Assembly: GCA_016716325.1 (NCBI GenBank)
Contig: JADJWO010000001.1
Span: 2,046,001-2,110,000 of the forward strand
Direction: 5' to 3'
Source of the DNA: Nitrosomonadales bacterium
GTDB taxonomy: Bacteria; Pseudomonadota; Gammaproteobacteria; Burkholderiales; Gallionellaceae
DNA: 64,000 nt
Shown here: piece by piece, positions 42,079-50,836 of the stretch
How positions within the stretch are numbered: the stretch's first letter is position 1
Layout: each line of letters begins with the position of its first letter
Notes under the pieces: model-generated
What the model saw: only the letters and a program-made list of their open reading frames with translations
Databases searched by the model: none
What the model was told of the DNA's origin: nothing
Position numbers and translations under genes: made by a program

Positions 42079-44520
42079 CTACTGGTCGGCTTTGCGGCGC
42101 GCCTTGTCCGCTTCCTCCAGCCGGCTTTTCAATTCCGGCTCCATCTCGGCGAGCGACATCACATCCTTGTGGCGCAGCCGCAATACCGTGGTGGGGCGCA
42201 CGGCCCGCACGCTGGCAGTGCGCACCTGGTCACCCAGCAGGGCCATCTCGCCGAAAAAGTCGCCGTCCTTCAGTTCCGCCAGTATCGTTTCCGGCTGTTC
42301 CTCGCGATACACGGCGACATGCCCGTGGCTGATCAGGTAAAGGGCATCGCCCTTCTCGCCTTCGCCGATCACGATATCCTTCGCCATGAAGGTCACGGAC
42401 TGTGCGTTGTCCGCCAGGCGCCGCAACAGTTCGGCCGACAGGCCGTTCAGTAGCGGCACAGTACCGATCAGGTCGCTCGGTAGCAGCTTGGGCGGCGCCT
42501 CGGAGATGGGCGGGATCCTGGCGATCTCCGCCTTGATGACCCGTTCGATCAGCGCGAACGCCTTGGGGCCGACTTCGCCGTGCTGGTATGCCTGCTGGAT
42601 ATATTCGTCCGCCACATTCAGGGATACTTTCGACAGCAGCCGCGTGATGAAACGGTTGAAGAATTCCGGGTATTCCTCGGCGACCAGATTGGCGCGCCGT
42701 TGCCGCCTTTGCAGCCGGTCGCGATACACGCCGACGACCGAGTCCCGGACATCGCGGTCATAGCCGGTTTCCTTGTCCAGCGCATCGAGCACGGCGTGGC
42801 AGAGCAGAATGCCCGCGATGTCCCGTTGCAGGCTATTGGAGAAACGCATGTACTGGTAGCGCGACAGCAAGCCTGCCGCCCAGTCGAGTTCGCGCAGGCG
42901 TCTCAATATCGCGTTCTCGATCCTGACGAAATAATTGCTGTTCTTCGGTTGTTTCCCCGATGAGACCTTTTCCGGATTGGCGATCCAGCTTTCGCGGTCG
43001 AGCTTGATGTTGTTGCGGATGTCGAGATAGTTGTAGTACCGGAGCATGCCGATGTCGTACAGGTGCTTCAGTTCCTCTATCTCTATCCGCAGCGCGGAGA
43101 TCGTGAGGTAACGGATATCCTTGTTGGACGTCCGGGTCGTGGCTTCGCTGGTGAAGATGTCGCGGTTCCTGTTTTCGATGATGGTGCGGGTGCTGCCGGT
43201 GATCAACCCGGTCCGGTAGAAATGTTCGAGCGCGCCGTTCGCGCTGGCTTTCGACTGGTCCAACCCGTGACGGACCTCGGCGCGTTCGTCATCCGTCAGC
43301 CGGTCTATGCCGAGATACTTGATCAGCGGCCGGATCGTCGGTGCATTGATCAGCAGCGAAAACATGACCACACCCAGGGTCAGGTTCATCAGCAGGGTTT
43401 TTTCCGCGATGCTGTTCGGGATGGACATGACGATCGCGATGGCCAGCCCGCCCTTCAGTCCGCCCCACCACATGATGTGCCGGTCGCCGAGGCTGACATG
43501 CGGCAGCCGGAACAGCCGGACAGCCGCCGGCACCACGCTGTAGACCGTTGCGGCGCGCGCCGCGACCACCAGCACGACGGCGACGGCGATCACGTCGATG
43601 CTGCCGATGACTTGCGCGGCATCGACCGAGACCCCGACCATCAGGAACAGCAGCGAATTGCACACCAGCGCGATCATCTCCCAGGTTTCCTTGACCACAT
43701 GCGTTGCGGACTGCGGGATGCGGCTGACGCCGAGCAAGCCCAGCGTGATCGCGCCGGCTATCACGGCCATCACGCCGGATACATGCAGCAGATGCTCGGC
43801 CACGGCGAAACTCGCATAGGCCAGGATGAGCGACAGGATGATGTAGGAACTGACCCCCAGACCCATGCGGTACAGCAGTTCGCTCAGCACGATGCCGATG
43901 ATCGTGCCGACCAGTATTCCGCCGAAGAACACGCGGATGAATTCGCCGACCGCGCCGCCGGCATCCGACCAGGCGAAGGTTCCGGATGCCAGGATGCCCA
44001 TGAGGATACTGAAGACCACGATGGCGGTCGCATCGTTCAGCAGCGATTCGCCCTCGACCAGGATCGTCAGCCGCAACGGCGCGCCCAGTTCCTTGAACAG
44101 CGCGATGACCGCGACCGGGTCGGTCGCCGAGATCAGCGCGCCGAACAGCAGGGCGATGACCAGATCGATGCCCAGCGACAGCCACAGGCCGATGCCGATG
44201 ATCGCGGTGGAAAGCAACAGGGCGGGGATGGCCATCGCCATGACCGGGCCGATATCCTTCAGCAACTGTCGTGCGTCGAGATTGAAGGCGGACTCGAAGA
44301 TCAGGGCGGGCAGCAGCAGGAACAGCACCAGTTCGGGCGTCAGCTGGAATTCGAGCAGCGGCCCCAGCGCGGTCCAGTCGCGGGCCGCCTCGCCCATGAG
44401 GATGCCGATGATGACCAGGAACACCGTGTAGGGGATCGGCAGCTTGCGTTCGATGCCCGCTGCCAGCATGGCGACGGTCAGCAGCCCCATCGTGATCAGT
44501 ACGATTTCCGAGATCGGCAT
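42079..44520 (-). CDS. CPA1-type Na+(K+)/H+ antiporter with C-terminal cyclic-nucleotide-binding domain
   Basis: An 813-residue membrane protein. Residues about 1-410 hold 12 or so helices of the NhaP/CPA1 kind, including the FGALISATDPVAVIAL and EGESLLNDATAIVVF motifs, whose Asp residues bind the ion. A long cytoplasmic region (about 415-680) follows. The C-terminus (about 680-800) is a cyclic-nucleotide-binding domain: ISHGHVAVYRE, then FFGEMALLGDQVRTASVRA with the phosphate-binding Glu and Arg intact. It resembles animal sperm NHE in design. It is monocistronic, in a separate transcript from lpxH. Confidence 0.93.
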   Translation of the reverse strand: MPISEIVLITMGLLTVAMLAAGIERKLPIPYTVFLVIIGILMGEAARDWTALGPLLEFQLTPELVLFLLLPALIFESAFNLDARQLLKDIGPVMAMAIPALLLSTAIIGIGLWLSLGIDLVIALLFGALISATDPVAVIALFKELGAPLRLTILVEGESLLNDATAIVVFSILMGILASGTFAWSDAGGAVGEFIRVFFGGILVGTIIGIVLSELLYRMGLGVSSYIILSLILAYASFAVAEHLLHVSGVMAVIAGAITLGLLGVSRIPQSATHVVKETWEMIALVCNSLLFLMVGVSVDAAQVIGSIDVIAVAVVLVVAARAATVYSVVPAAVRLFRLPHVSLGDRHIMWWGGLKGGLAIAIVMSIPNSIAEKTLLMNLTLGVVMFSLLINAPTIRPLIKYLGIDRLTDDERAEVRHGLDQSKASANGALEHFYRTGLITGSTRTIIENRNRDIFTSEATTRTSNKDIRYLTISALRIEIEELKHLYDIGMLRYYNYLDIRNNIKLDRESWIANPEKVSSGKQPKNSNYFVRIENAILRRLRELDWAAGLLSRYQYMRFSNSLQRDIAGILLCHAVLDALDKETGYDRDVRDSVVGVYRDRLQRRQRRANLVAEEYPEFFNRFITRLLSKVSLNVADEYIQQAYQHGEVGPKAFALIERVIKAEIARIPPISEAPPKLLPSDLIGTVPLLNGLSAELLRRLADNAQSVTFMAKDIVIGEGEKGDALYLISHGHVAVYREEQPETILAELKDGDFFGEMALLGDQVRTASVRAVRPTTVLRLRHKDVMSLAEMEPELKSRLEEADKARRKADQ

Positions 44521-44803
44521 AAGCCAGGCTCCCCAGAAGACGGCGTAACTCCAAAGCCAGAACGTGGACCATGGTTGTCTGGCGGCGATGCTTGCTCCCC
44601 GAACCTGAAGCAGACCTGAATGGACTGGCTCAGTACCGCTTCGTGCCCGCGGGCGTTACAGCCTGATTGTATCAAAACGCAGCAAGGCCGGATTGCATGG
44701 ATCTTTCGGTATAGGTGCGTGAGGGGGGCAGAAATGAAACGGCAACTTGATGTGTTTGCGGTTCCTGGTGCGATACCGTGCGGAAAATCAAGGCGCGGAG
44801 CCG
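44521..44803. other. 283-base non-coding gap upstream of the antiporter gene
   Basis: No convincing open frame on either strand. On the minus strand there is a possible extended -10 (TGATACAAT, with TACAAT at 44666-44671), which could start the antiporter transcript with a leader of about 140 bases. No -35 match was evident. The gap also holds the 3' end of lpxH on the minus strand at its right edge. Confidence 0.35.
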
Positions 44804-45526
44804 CTAGAACGTCACCACACGGCAACCCTGCGCGTCGCAGCGCAGGGCCGATCCCTGAGCATGCCAGTCATCCAGCACCCAGCGTTCGCAGGTATGGCCG
44901 TCGATCACATGCTCATGGCGGGCAGGACGGTGGGTGTGGCCGTGGATCAGGCGCGGATAGTGATGTTGACGCAGCAGCGAGGCGACGGCATCGTCGCTCA
45001 CGTCCATGATCGCGCCGTCCTTGGTTTGTTTTTCCGCCATGCTGCGGGCGCGCAACTGTTCGATGAAAGCCTTGCGTTCGGCGAGCGGTTTGGCAAGGAA
45101 CTGCCGCTGGAATCCGGCGTCGTGGACGCTGGCACGGTAACGCTGGTATTCCCCGTCGTCGGTACACAGCGTATCCCCGTGGCTGAGCAGGGTCGGTGTG
45201 CCATACAGGTCGACCGGCGCCGGGTCGGGCAGCAGGGTGGCGCGACAGGCTTCGGCCAGCACCGGGCCCATCAGCAGGTCGCGGTTGCCGTGCATCAGGT
45301 ATAGCCTGGTTCCGCCCTTGGTGATGTCGCGCAGCACGGCAATGACTTCCCGGTGGAACGTATCGTCCAGATCGTCATCGCCCGCCCAGTATTCGAACAG
45401 GTCGCCCAGGATGTAGATCGCTTCGGCCCCCGGGGCGAGGTCGGCGGCAAAGCGCCGGAACGCCGCCATGCTGCCGGGTTCGTCGGCGCTGAGGTGCAGG
45501 TCGGAGATGAAAAGGGAATGGGGCAT
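44804..45526 (-). CDS. lpxH: UDP-2,3-diacylglucosamine hydrolase
   Basis: Cleaves UDP-2,3-diacylglucosamine to lipid X in lipid A synthesis. The 240-residue calcineurin-fold hydrolase shows all metal motifs: SDLHLS, GDLFEYWAGDDD, HGNRDLLMG, SHGDTLCTDD and GHTHRPARH. Longer open frames reaching 46204 are antisense or in-frame extensions through the cyclophilin gene and are not real. The ATG at 45526 fits the family start. It is the last gene of a minus-strand run with the cyclophilin, L,D-transpeptidase and TPR genes. Confidence 0.95.
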   Translation of the reverse strand: MPHSLFISDLHLSADEPGSMAAFRRFAADLAPGAEAIYILGDLFEYWAGDDDLDDTFHREVIAVLRDITKGGTRLYLMHGNRDLLMGPVLAEACRATLLPDPAPVDLYGTPTLLSHGDTLCTDDGEYQRYRASVHDAGFQRQFLAKPLAERKAFIEQLRARSMAEKQTKDGAIMDVSDDAVASLLRQHHYPRLIHGHTHRPARHEHVIDGHTCERWVLDDWHAQGSALRCDAQGCRVVTF

Positions 45527-45532
45527 CGAAGG

Positions 45533-45587
45533 GGATACAGGAGTCAGGATACGGTAGCGGGTTTGCTGAATCCTGACTCCCGTATCC
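45533..45587. repeat. Hairpin repeat between lpxH and the cyclophilin gene
   Basis: GGATACAGGAGTCAGGAT (45533-45550) is inverted at 45570-45587 with 17 of 18 bases matching. Its loop contains AGCGGGTTTGCTGAATCCTG, closely related to the loop at 26490-26517. The hairpin begins 8 bases past the cyclophilin stop codon and 7 bases before the lpxH start, so it may also affect either message. Confidence 0.7.
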
Positions 45588-45594
45588 TGAATCC

Positions 45595-46191
45595 TTATTG
45601 CACCACTTCCGCCTTGGTGATGATGACGTCCTCTTTCGGCACGTCCTGATGGAAGCCGCTGTTGCCGGTCTTTACCGTACCGATGGCATCGACGACTTCC
45701 TTGCCCTCGACGACCTTGCCGAACACGCAGTAACCCCAGCCGTCCTGCCCCGGATAGTCGAGGAAGCTGTTGTTCTTCACGTTGATGAAGAATTGCGCGG
45801 TGGCGGAATGCGGATCGCCGGTGCGCGCCATGGCGATGGTGTATTTGTCGTTCTTCAGGCCGTTGGCGGCCTCGTTCTTGACCGGGGCGCCGGTCTGTTT
45901 CTGTTTCATGCCGGGCTCGAAACCGCCGCCCTGGATCATGAAGTTGGGGATGACGCGGTGGAACACGGTGTTGCTGTAGAAGCCGCTGTTCACATAGTCG
46001 AGAAAATTCTTGACGGTGAGGGGCGCTTTTTCGGCGTCCAGTTGCAGGGTGATGGTGCCGTGATTGGTATGCAGTTTGATCATGGTTTTCTTGCCTTGAG
46101 TTGATGGACCTTGGGTTGCGGAAGATGCGGTTTGCATCGCGAAGCAGAGCAGCAACGCGCACAGTGCGGCAACGAGTCTTGCCGGATTCAT
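45595..46191 (-). CDS. Cyclophilin-type peptidyl-prolyl cis-trans isomerase with signal peptide
   Basis: Accelerates proline isomerisation in protein folding. The 198-residue product has a signal peptide (about 1-24, ending SSA) and then a cyclophilin domain starting MIKLHTNHGTITLQL. The active-site motifs are VFHRVIPNFMIQGG and SATAQFFINVKNN. The start at 46191 overlaps the upstream stop by ATGA and the leader looks genuine, so export to the periplasm is likely. An internal ATG at 46083 would give a cytosolic form of PpiB size; both forms might be made. Confidence 0.93.
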   Translation of the reverse strand: MNPARLVAALCALLLCFAMQTASSATQGPSTQGKKTMIKLHTNHGTITLQLDAEKAPLTVKNFLDYVNSGFYSNTVFHRVIPNFMIQGGGFEPGMKQKQTGAPVKNEAANGLKNDKYTIAMARTGDPHSATAQFFINVKNNSFLDYPGQDGWGYCVFGKVVEGKEVVDAIGTVKTGNSGFHQDVPKEDVIITKAEVVQ

Positions 46192-47351
46192 GCGGCACCC
46201 TCATAGAGGATGCGCCAGCGGTTGTTCTGCCTGATCCAGTATTGGCGTTTCTTCATGCGGTTCGACAGGTTGTCGCTCTCGTATCCCTGCTCGAAGTTGA
46301 CTACCGCCATGTCGGGCCGGTCTGGGTAGGTGAATATACTGATGTCGTCGATGTCGACCTTGACCCAGGATTTTCTAGAATTCACCGCTTGCTTGTGTTT
46401 GACCCATGCGGCGTAGTCCATACCGTCGCTGGAAAAGTCGCGCGCGTAATGTTCCAGGTAAGCGCCGGTGTCCAGACTGGCCCAATCCCTGCGCCAGCGT
46501 TCCACTTCCTGCAACAGGCTGGCCCGCCCGCTCTGATCGTGCTCGTTGCGCCAGTCGATCTTGTTGGCGATGATGACCGGCGTGACGCCGACCTGAAGGT
46601 ACGGCGCCAGTTTGTCGAGGTCTGCATTGGCAAGCACGATACAGCCGTTGCTGGCGCGCGGCGGGCGGCTGTAGGTGTCGCTCGGGGTGCCGTGCAGCCA
46701 GATGCCGCTACCGCCGCGCTTGTTCTTGCGATCCCATTCGTTCGGGTAGTTGAGCGGATAGGCGCCGCTGCCGTACATGTCGGCGAGCTGTTTCCTGGGC
46801 AGGTTGGCCTTGACGAAATAGACGCCGATCGGCGTGCGCTGGTCGCCCTCGTAAACTTTCTCCGTGCCGAGTTTGCCGATAGTGACGTAGTAGTCCGATA
46901 CGTAGCGCGGCTCGCCGCCGACGTTCTCGTAAACGTATAACGTGGAGCGGCTGGTATCCACCACCAGAGCGTATTTCTGGTTCGCGGCGAGTTGCCAGAG
47001 ATAGCGCGGCGCGAGTTTGACCGGCTGGGACTGGGCGCGCAACAGGCGTGCCCGCGCTTCATCCTGAAGATCCTTGATCTTGTCGCGCGGGGCATTGGCC
47101 GCGCTGCCGAAACTGCTGATCGCGCCGGCATGCGCCATCAGCAGGTCACCCTTGACCAGTTGGGCCAGCTTGAAATTGGGATTGACGCGCAACAGGTTGT
47201 CGACTTCGTTCATTGCGATATCGATGCGGCTGTTCTGGATTGCCTGCAGACTACGGGCAAACCGTGCTTCCGTTGTCTGTGAATCCGGTGCGGCATGCGC
47301 GATGCCGGTCATCAAACCGCACAGCAGCAATGGAATGGCCAGCGTGCGCAT
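46188..47351 (-). CDS. L,D-transpeptidase (YkuD) with C-terminal NTF2-like domain
   Basis: Cross-links or modifies peptidoglycan through 3-3 bonds or attaches proteins to it. The 387-residue product has a signal peptide (about 1-20), a helical N-terminal part, and a YkuD domain at about 125-265 with catalytic HGTPSDTYSRPPRASNGC (Cys nucleophile). The C-terminal 110 residues resemble an NTF2/SnoaL-like domain. The ATG at 47351 is just past the stop of the TPR gene. It overlaps the cyclophilin gene by ATGA. Confidence 0.92.
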   Translation of the reverse strand: MRTLAIPLLLCGLMTGIAHAAPDSQTTEARFARSLQAIQNSRIDIAMNEVDNLLRVNPNFKLAQLVKGDLLMAHAGAISSFGSAANAPRDKIKDLQDEARARLLRAQSQPVKLAPRYLWQLAANQKYALVVDTSRSTLYVYENVGGEPRYVSDYYVTIGKLGTEKVYEGDQRTPIGVYFVKANLPRKQLADMYGSGAYPLNYPNEWDRKNKRGGSGIWLHGTPSDTYSRPPRASNGCIVLANADLDKLAPYLQVGVTPVIIANKIDWRNEHDQSGRASLLQEVERWRRDWASLDTGAYLEHYARDFSSDGMDYAAWVKHKQAVNSRKSWVKVDIDDISIFTYPDRPDMAVVNFEQGYESDNLSNRMKKRQYWIRQNNRWRILYEGAA

Positions 47352-47352
47352 G

Positions 47353-48444
47353 TTACTTGGCACGCTCTTCCTGGATCAGCCACTTGCCGTTCGACTTGAC
47401 CAATTGCAGGGTCTTGCGGCCGTTGGCCTTCATATGGCTGGCACGGTAGGACTGGCGGAATGTCACGGTCGCGTGGGTGGCGTCGCTAAAACTTACCTTG
47501 GCGTCGCTGATGCCGACGCGGATCGATTTCGGTTCGCTGACACGGGCTTGGCGCGTCGCTTCCCAGTCGGCGCGGCTTTCGCCGTCCGGTGTGCGGAAGT
47601 CAGCGGCATAGAACGACAGGTATTGCTTCACGTTCTGTGCAGACCATGCGGAAGCCCATGCTTTGACAGTCTTCAATACTTCGTCGCTGTTGTTCGCGCT
47701 TGCAGGGGGGGGGGCGACAGGTTTTTCGGGTGCGGCAGGTTTCGCCGGAGGCACAGGCGCGACCTTGGCGGTCTCCACGGGTTTGGCGGCAGGCACCGTA
47801 ATGACAGGTTCGGCAGGCGGTGCGACAACGGGTTGCGGCTTGCTGGCGGTATCCGTCGGGGCGTTGCGTGCCGTGCTGGATTTTGGCCGGGCGTTATTGG
47901 CGAACAGGTCCTGGATCATCGCCAGCTTGGTTTGTGTCGCGGTGTTGCTGCGGTCCAGTTGCAGCGCGCGGTCATAGGCCTGGCTGGCCATCTTGGCGTA
48001 GATGTCGCCCAGGTTCTCGTGCGCGGTGGCATAGCTGGGATGGGTGCGGATCGCCATTTCCAGCGACGACTTGGCCTTGTCGTACTGGCCCTGGCTGGCA
48101 TACAGCACGGCGAGGTTGTTGTAAGGCTCGGGCAGTTCCGGATAGTCCTCGGTCAGTGCCGAGAACATCCTGATCGCATCGTCGGCCCTGCCTTGCTCGG
48201 TCAGGATCAGGCCCTTGAGGAAACGCGCCTGCGCGTCCTTGGGCTTGTTCGCCAACACTCCGTTGACCTTGTCCATCGCCTGGCTGTGTTGGCCCTGTTT
48301 GAAAAGCCGGTTGGCATCCTGCACATCGTCGGCCTGTGCGGGCAGACTGGCGCAAAACAGCAATGCCGAGACCAGTATGGCGGCATGACGGCATGAACGG
48401 ACAAGGAAGCGAGTATGGTTAAAACGGTTCAATATGTTCACCAT
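47353..48444 (-). CDS. TPR protein with C-terminal NTF2-like domain
   Basis: A 363-residue exported protein. Residues about 18-38 form a signal peptide after a basic start, and TPR units cover about 42-170 (FKQGQHSQAMDKVNGVLANKPKDAQARFLKG). A Pro/Ala/Lys/Val-rich linker spans about 190-245, and a C-terminal NTF2-like domain ends in LVKSNGKWLIQEERAK. The last domain resembles the end of the adjacent L,D-transpeptidase, and the two genes are contiguous, so they probably act together in the cell wall. The ATG at 48444 is preferred; the frame is open to 48516. Confidence 0.88.
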   Translation of the reverse strand: MVNILNRFNHTRFLVRSCRHAAILVSALLFCASLPAQADDVQDANRLFKQGQHSQAMDKVNGVLANKPKDAQARFLKGLILTEQGRADDAIRMFSALTEDYPELPEPYNNLAVLYASQGQYDKAKSSLEMAIRTHPSYATAHENLGDIYAKMASQAYDRALQLDRSNTATQTKLAMIQDLFANNARPKSSTARNAPTDTASKPQPVVAPPAEPVITVPAAKPVETAKVAPVPPAKPAAPEKPVAPPPASANNSDEVLKTVKAWASAWSAQNVKQYLSFYAADFRTPDGESRADWEATRQARVSEPKSIRVGISDAKVSFSDATHATVTFRQSYRASHMKANGRKTLQLVKSNGKWLIQEERAK

Positions 48445-48653
48445 GATATTGAAATAGATTTCCGAAATGGCGCATTTGCAGGATTGCGCTGGTTGATTAG
48501 CGGCGGATTCTACCAAATAAGCTGTGCATTTTCACAGTTAATGTCCGCCGTAAGGGGGTGTTACTCAAGGTTTTCGGGTAAAATCCCGTCCGCATTTTGC
48601 CAACTTGGCCGGAACCAGCCAACAAAACCAATCCTGATCGATAAAGACACAGC

Positions 48654-50318
48654 ATGAGCAGCGCTCCTCAACCCGTTGTTTCCAATTTTCTCCGCAGCAT
48701 CATTGACAATGACCTTGCCAGCGGGAAGCACACCAGCATCGTCACGCGCTTCCCGCCCGAGCCGAACGGCTACCTGCACGTAGGCCACGCCAAGTCCATA
48801 TGTTTGAACTTCGGCTTGGCCAAGGACTACAACGGCCTGTGCAACCTGCGCTTCGACGATACCAACCCGGAAAAGGAGAGCGAGGAATACGCGCAATCCA
48901 TCCAGGACGACGTGCGCTGGCTGGGTTTCGAGTGGAACGGCGACGTGCGCTGGGCGTCGGATTATTTCGATGCGCTGTACGACTTCGCGGTCGAGCTGAT
49001 CAACAAGGATCTGGCCTATGTGGATGACCTGACGCCCGTGCAAATGCGCGAATATCGCGGCTCACTGACCCAGCCCGGCAGGAACAGCCCGAACCGCGAC
49101 CGTCCTGTCGCCGAGAACCTCGACCTGTTCGCACGCATGAGAGCGGGCGAGTTCGACGACGGCGCAATGGTGTTGCGCGCCAAGATCGACATGGGCTCGC
49201 CCAATATCAACATGCGCGACCCGGTGATCTACCGCATCAAGCGCGCCCACCACATCCGCACCGGAGACAAGTGGTGCATCTACCCGATGTACGACTACAC
49301 CCACTGCATCTCCGACGCACTGGAAGGCATCACCCATTCCATCTGCACGCTGGAATTCGAGGATCACCGTCCGCTGTACGACTGGGTGCTGGACAATATC
49401 ACCATCCCCTGCCACCCGCGCCAGTACGAGTTTTCGCGCCTCGAACTGCACTACACCATCACCAGCAAGCGCAAACTGCTGCAACTGGTGACCGAGAAAA
49501 AGGTGAGCGGCTGGGACGACCCGCGCATGCCCACGATCTCCGGCATGCGCAGGCGCGGCTACACGCCGGAAGGCATACGCGAATTCGCCAAGCGCATCGG
49601 CGTCTCCAAGAGCGAGAACATCGTGGACATGGCGATCATGGAAGGCGCGATCCGCGAAGATCTGGAACTGCGCGCCCCGCGTGTGATGGCTATCATCAAC
49701 CCGCTCAAGGTGACCATCACCAATGCCGACGGCGCGCTGATGCGTGAAGCCGACTTCCATCCCAACGTGCCGGAGCTGGGCAAACGCGTGGTGCCCTTCA
49801 GTAGCGAACTGTTCATCGAAGCCGACGACTTCGCCGAAGTGCCGCCGCCGGGCTGGAAGCGACTCACCCTCGGCGGAGAGATACGCCTGCGCCACAGTTA
49901 TGTGATGCGTTGCGACGAGGTGGTGAAGGATGCCGCAGGAAAGATCATCGAACTCAAGTGCAGCATCGACCACGATACGCTGGGCAAGAATCCGCAGGGG
50001 CGCAAGGTCAAGGGGGTTATCCACTTCCTGTCGCGCGGGCACGCGCTGCCCGCCGAGATCCGCCTGTATGACCGGTTGTTCACCGTGCCCGAGCCGGACG
50101 CCGACAAGGAAGTGGATTTTCATACCCATTTGAATCCGGGCTCGCTTACCGTGGTGCAGGGCTGGGTGGAGGCTGCTGTGCGCGATGCCAAACCCGAGAC
50201 GCGCTACCAATTCGAGCGTCTCGGCTATTTTGTAACGGATCGTCGCGATCATCAGTCGGGCGGCAAGTTGGTGTTCAATCGCACTGTTACGTTGAAAGAC
50301 TCTTGGCTCAAGGATTAG
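48654..50318 (+). CDS. glnS: Glutaminyl-tRNA synthetase
   Basis: Charges tRNA-Gln with glutamine. The 554-residue class I synthetase has the HIGH-type motif PPEPNGYLHVGH near residue 36 and the KMSKS-type VSKSE near 316. The anticodon-binding beta-barrels lie in the last 200 residues (LNPGSLTVVQGWVEAAV). The start at 48654 follows a divergent gap of 209 bases, which contains a possible -10-like TAAAAT about 70 bases upstream. A cognate tRNA-Gln is in the same window at 23854. Confidence 0.97.
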   Translation: MSSAPQPVVSNFLRSIIDNDLASGKHTSIVTRFPPEPNGYLHVGHAKSICLNFGLAKDYNGLCNLRFDDTNPEKESEEYAQSIQDDVRWLGFEWNGDVRWASDYFDALYDFAVELINKDLAYVDDLTPVQMREYRGSLTQPGRNSPNRDRPVAENLDLFARMRAGEFDDGAMVLRAKIDMGSPNINMRDPVIYRIKRAHHIRTGDKWCIYPMYDYTHCISDALEGITHSICTLEFEDHRPLYDWVLDNITIPCHPRQYEFSRLELHYTITSKRKLLQLVTEKKVSGWDDPRMPTISGMRRRGYTPEGIREFAKRIGVSKSENIVDMAIMEGAIREDLELRAPRVMAIINPLKVTITNADGALMREADFHPNVPELGKRVVPFSSELFIEADDFAEVPPPGWKRLTLGGEIRLRHSYVMRCDEVVKDAAGKIIELKCSIDHDTLGKNPQGRKVKGVIHFLSRGHALPAEIRLYDRLFTVPEPDADKEVDFHTHLNPGSLTVVQGWVEAAVRDAKPETRYQFERLGYFVTDRRDHQSGGKLVFNRTVTLKDSWLKD

Positions 50319-50320
50319 TC

Positions 50321-50701
50321 ATGGACAAAGAATTTGTCGCTGTAAATAGGGGGGAGAGGCTGAAATCGCTGACGCGGACTGGATATATTCTCTATGCATT
50401 GACTATCTTCACAGGGATTACTTGCTTTATCGCCATCATTATTAATTATGTCAATAAATCTGCAGTTGTAGGAACATGGTTGGAAAGCCATTTCTCATGG
50501 CAAATTCGTACGTTTTGGGTTGGTTTGCTGGGTAACGTAATTGGGGTGCCTTTAACAGCGGAAATTGGCGCTGCAATGAGAAGTGAGGTCATATATGCGG
50601 GGCTGGTGATGGCTTGGTACATAGCGTTAGCTACATGGCTTGCGTACCGAGTTCTTAAAGGGTGGCGCAATTTGAACGACAGTAAGCCCATGCCGATTTG
50701 A
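50321..50701 (+). CDS. Small membrane protein of unknown function (four helices)
   Basis: A 126-residue protein with hydrophobic segments at about 21-45 (YILYALTIFTGITCFIAIIINYV), 64-80, 86-100 and 96-112. It resembles small integral membrane proteins of the DUF4870/Tic20-like kind, but I cannot assign a function. The coding bases are visibly more A/T-rich than those of glnS and cysS on either side. It starts 2 bases after the glnS stop. It may be a recent arrival, or simply under different codon bias. Confidence 0.7.
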   Translation: MDKEFVAVNRGERLKSLTRTGYILYALTIFTGITCFIAIIINYVNKSAVVGTWLESHFSWQIRTFWVGLLGNVIGVPLTAEIGAAMRSEVIYAGLVMAWYIALATWLAYRVLKGWRNLNDSKPMPI

Positions 50702-50703
50702 CT

Positions 50704-50817
50704 GTCATTCCCGCGAAAGCGGGAATCCAGCGGTTCTAATATTAAAGGCCGTTGGTTTTGTCCGTGCGATACACGGGATTATTTAATCATCTGGATTCCC
50801 GCTTTCGCGGGAATGAC
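50704..50817. repeat. Small element with perfect 27-bp terminal inverted repeats
   Basis: The first 27 bases (50704-50730, GTCATTCCCGCGAAAGCGGG then AATCCAG) recur exactly, inverted, at 50791-50817. Each arm also contains its own hairpin, CCCGC/GCGGG around GAAA. The 60-base centre has no coding capacity. This layout is like a miniature inverted-repeat element; dRS3-type repeats in Neisseria have the same ATTCCC...GGGAAT core. It fills the gap before cysS and may supply a hairpin to that transcript. Confidence 0.85.
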
Positions 50818-50836
50818 GTATAGGTGAAATTGCAAT

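Noticed and set aside
43063..44619. 518-codon frame opposite the antiporter
   Set aside because: Asp/Arg/Gln/His-rich shadow; no homology-like motifs and the antiporter on the other strand is convincing.
44804..46204. 466-codon frame joining lpxH to an upstream segment
   Set aside because: The first 226 codons are out of frame with the cyclophilin gene and cross the hairpin repeat; LpxH begins at 45526.
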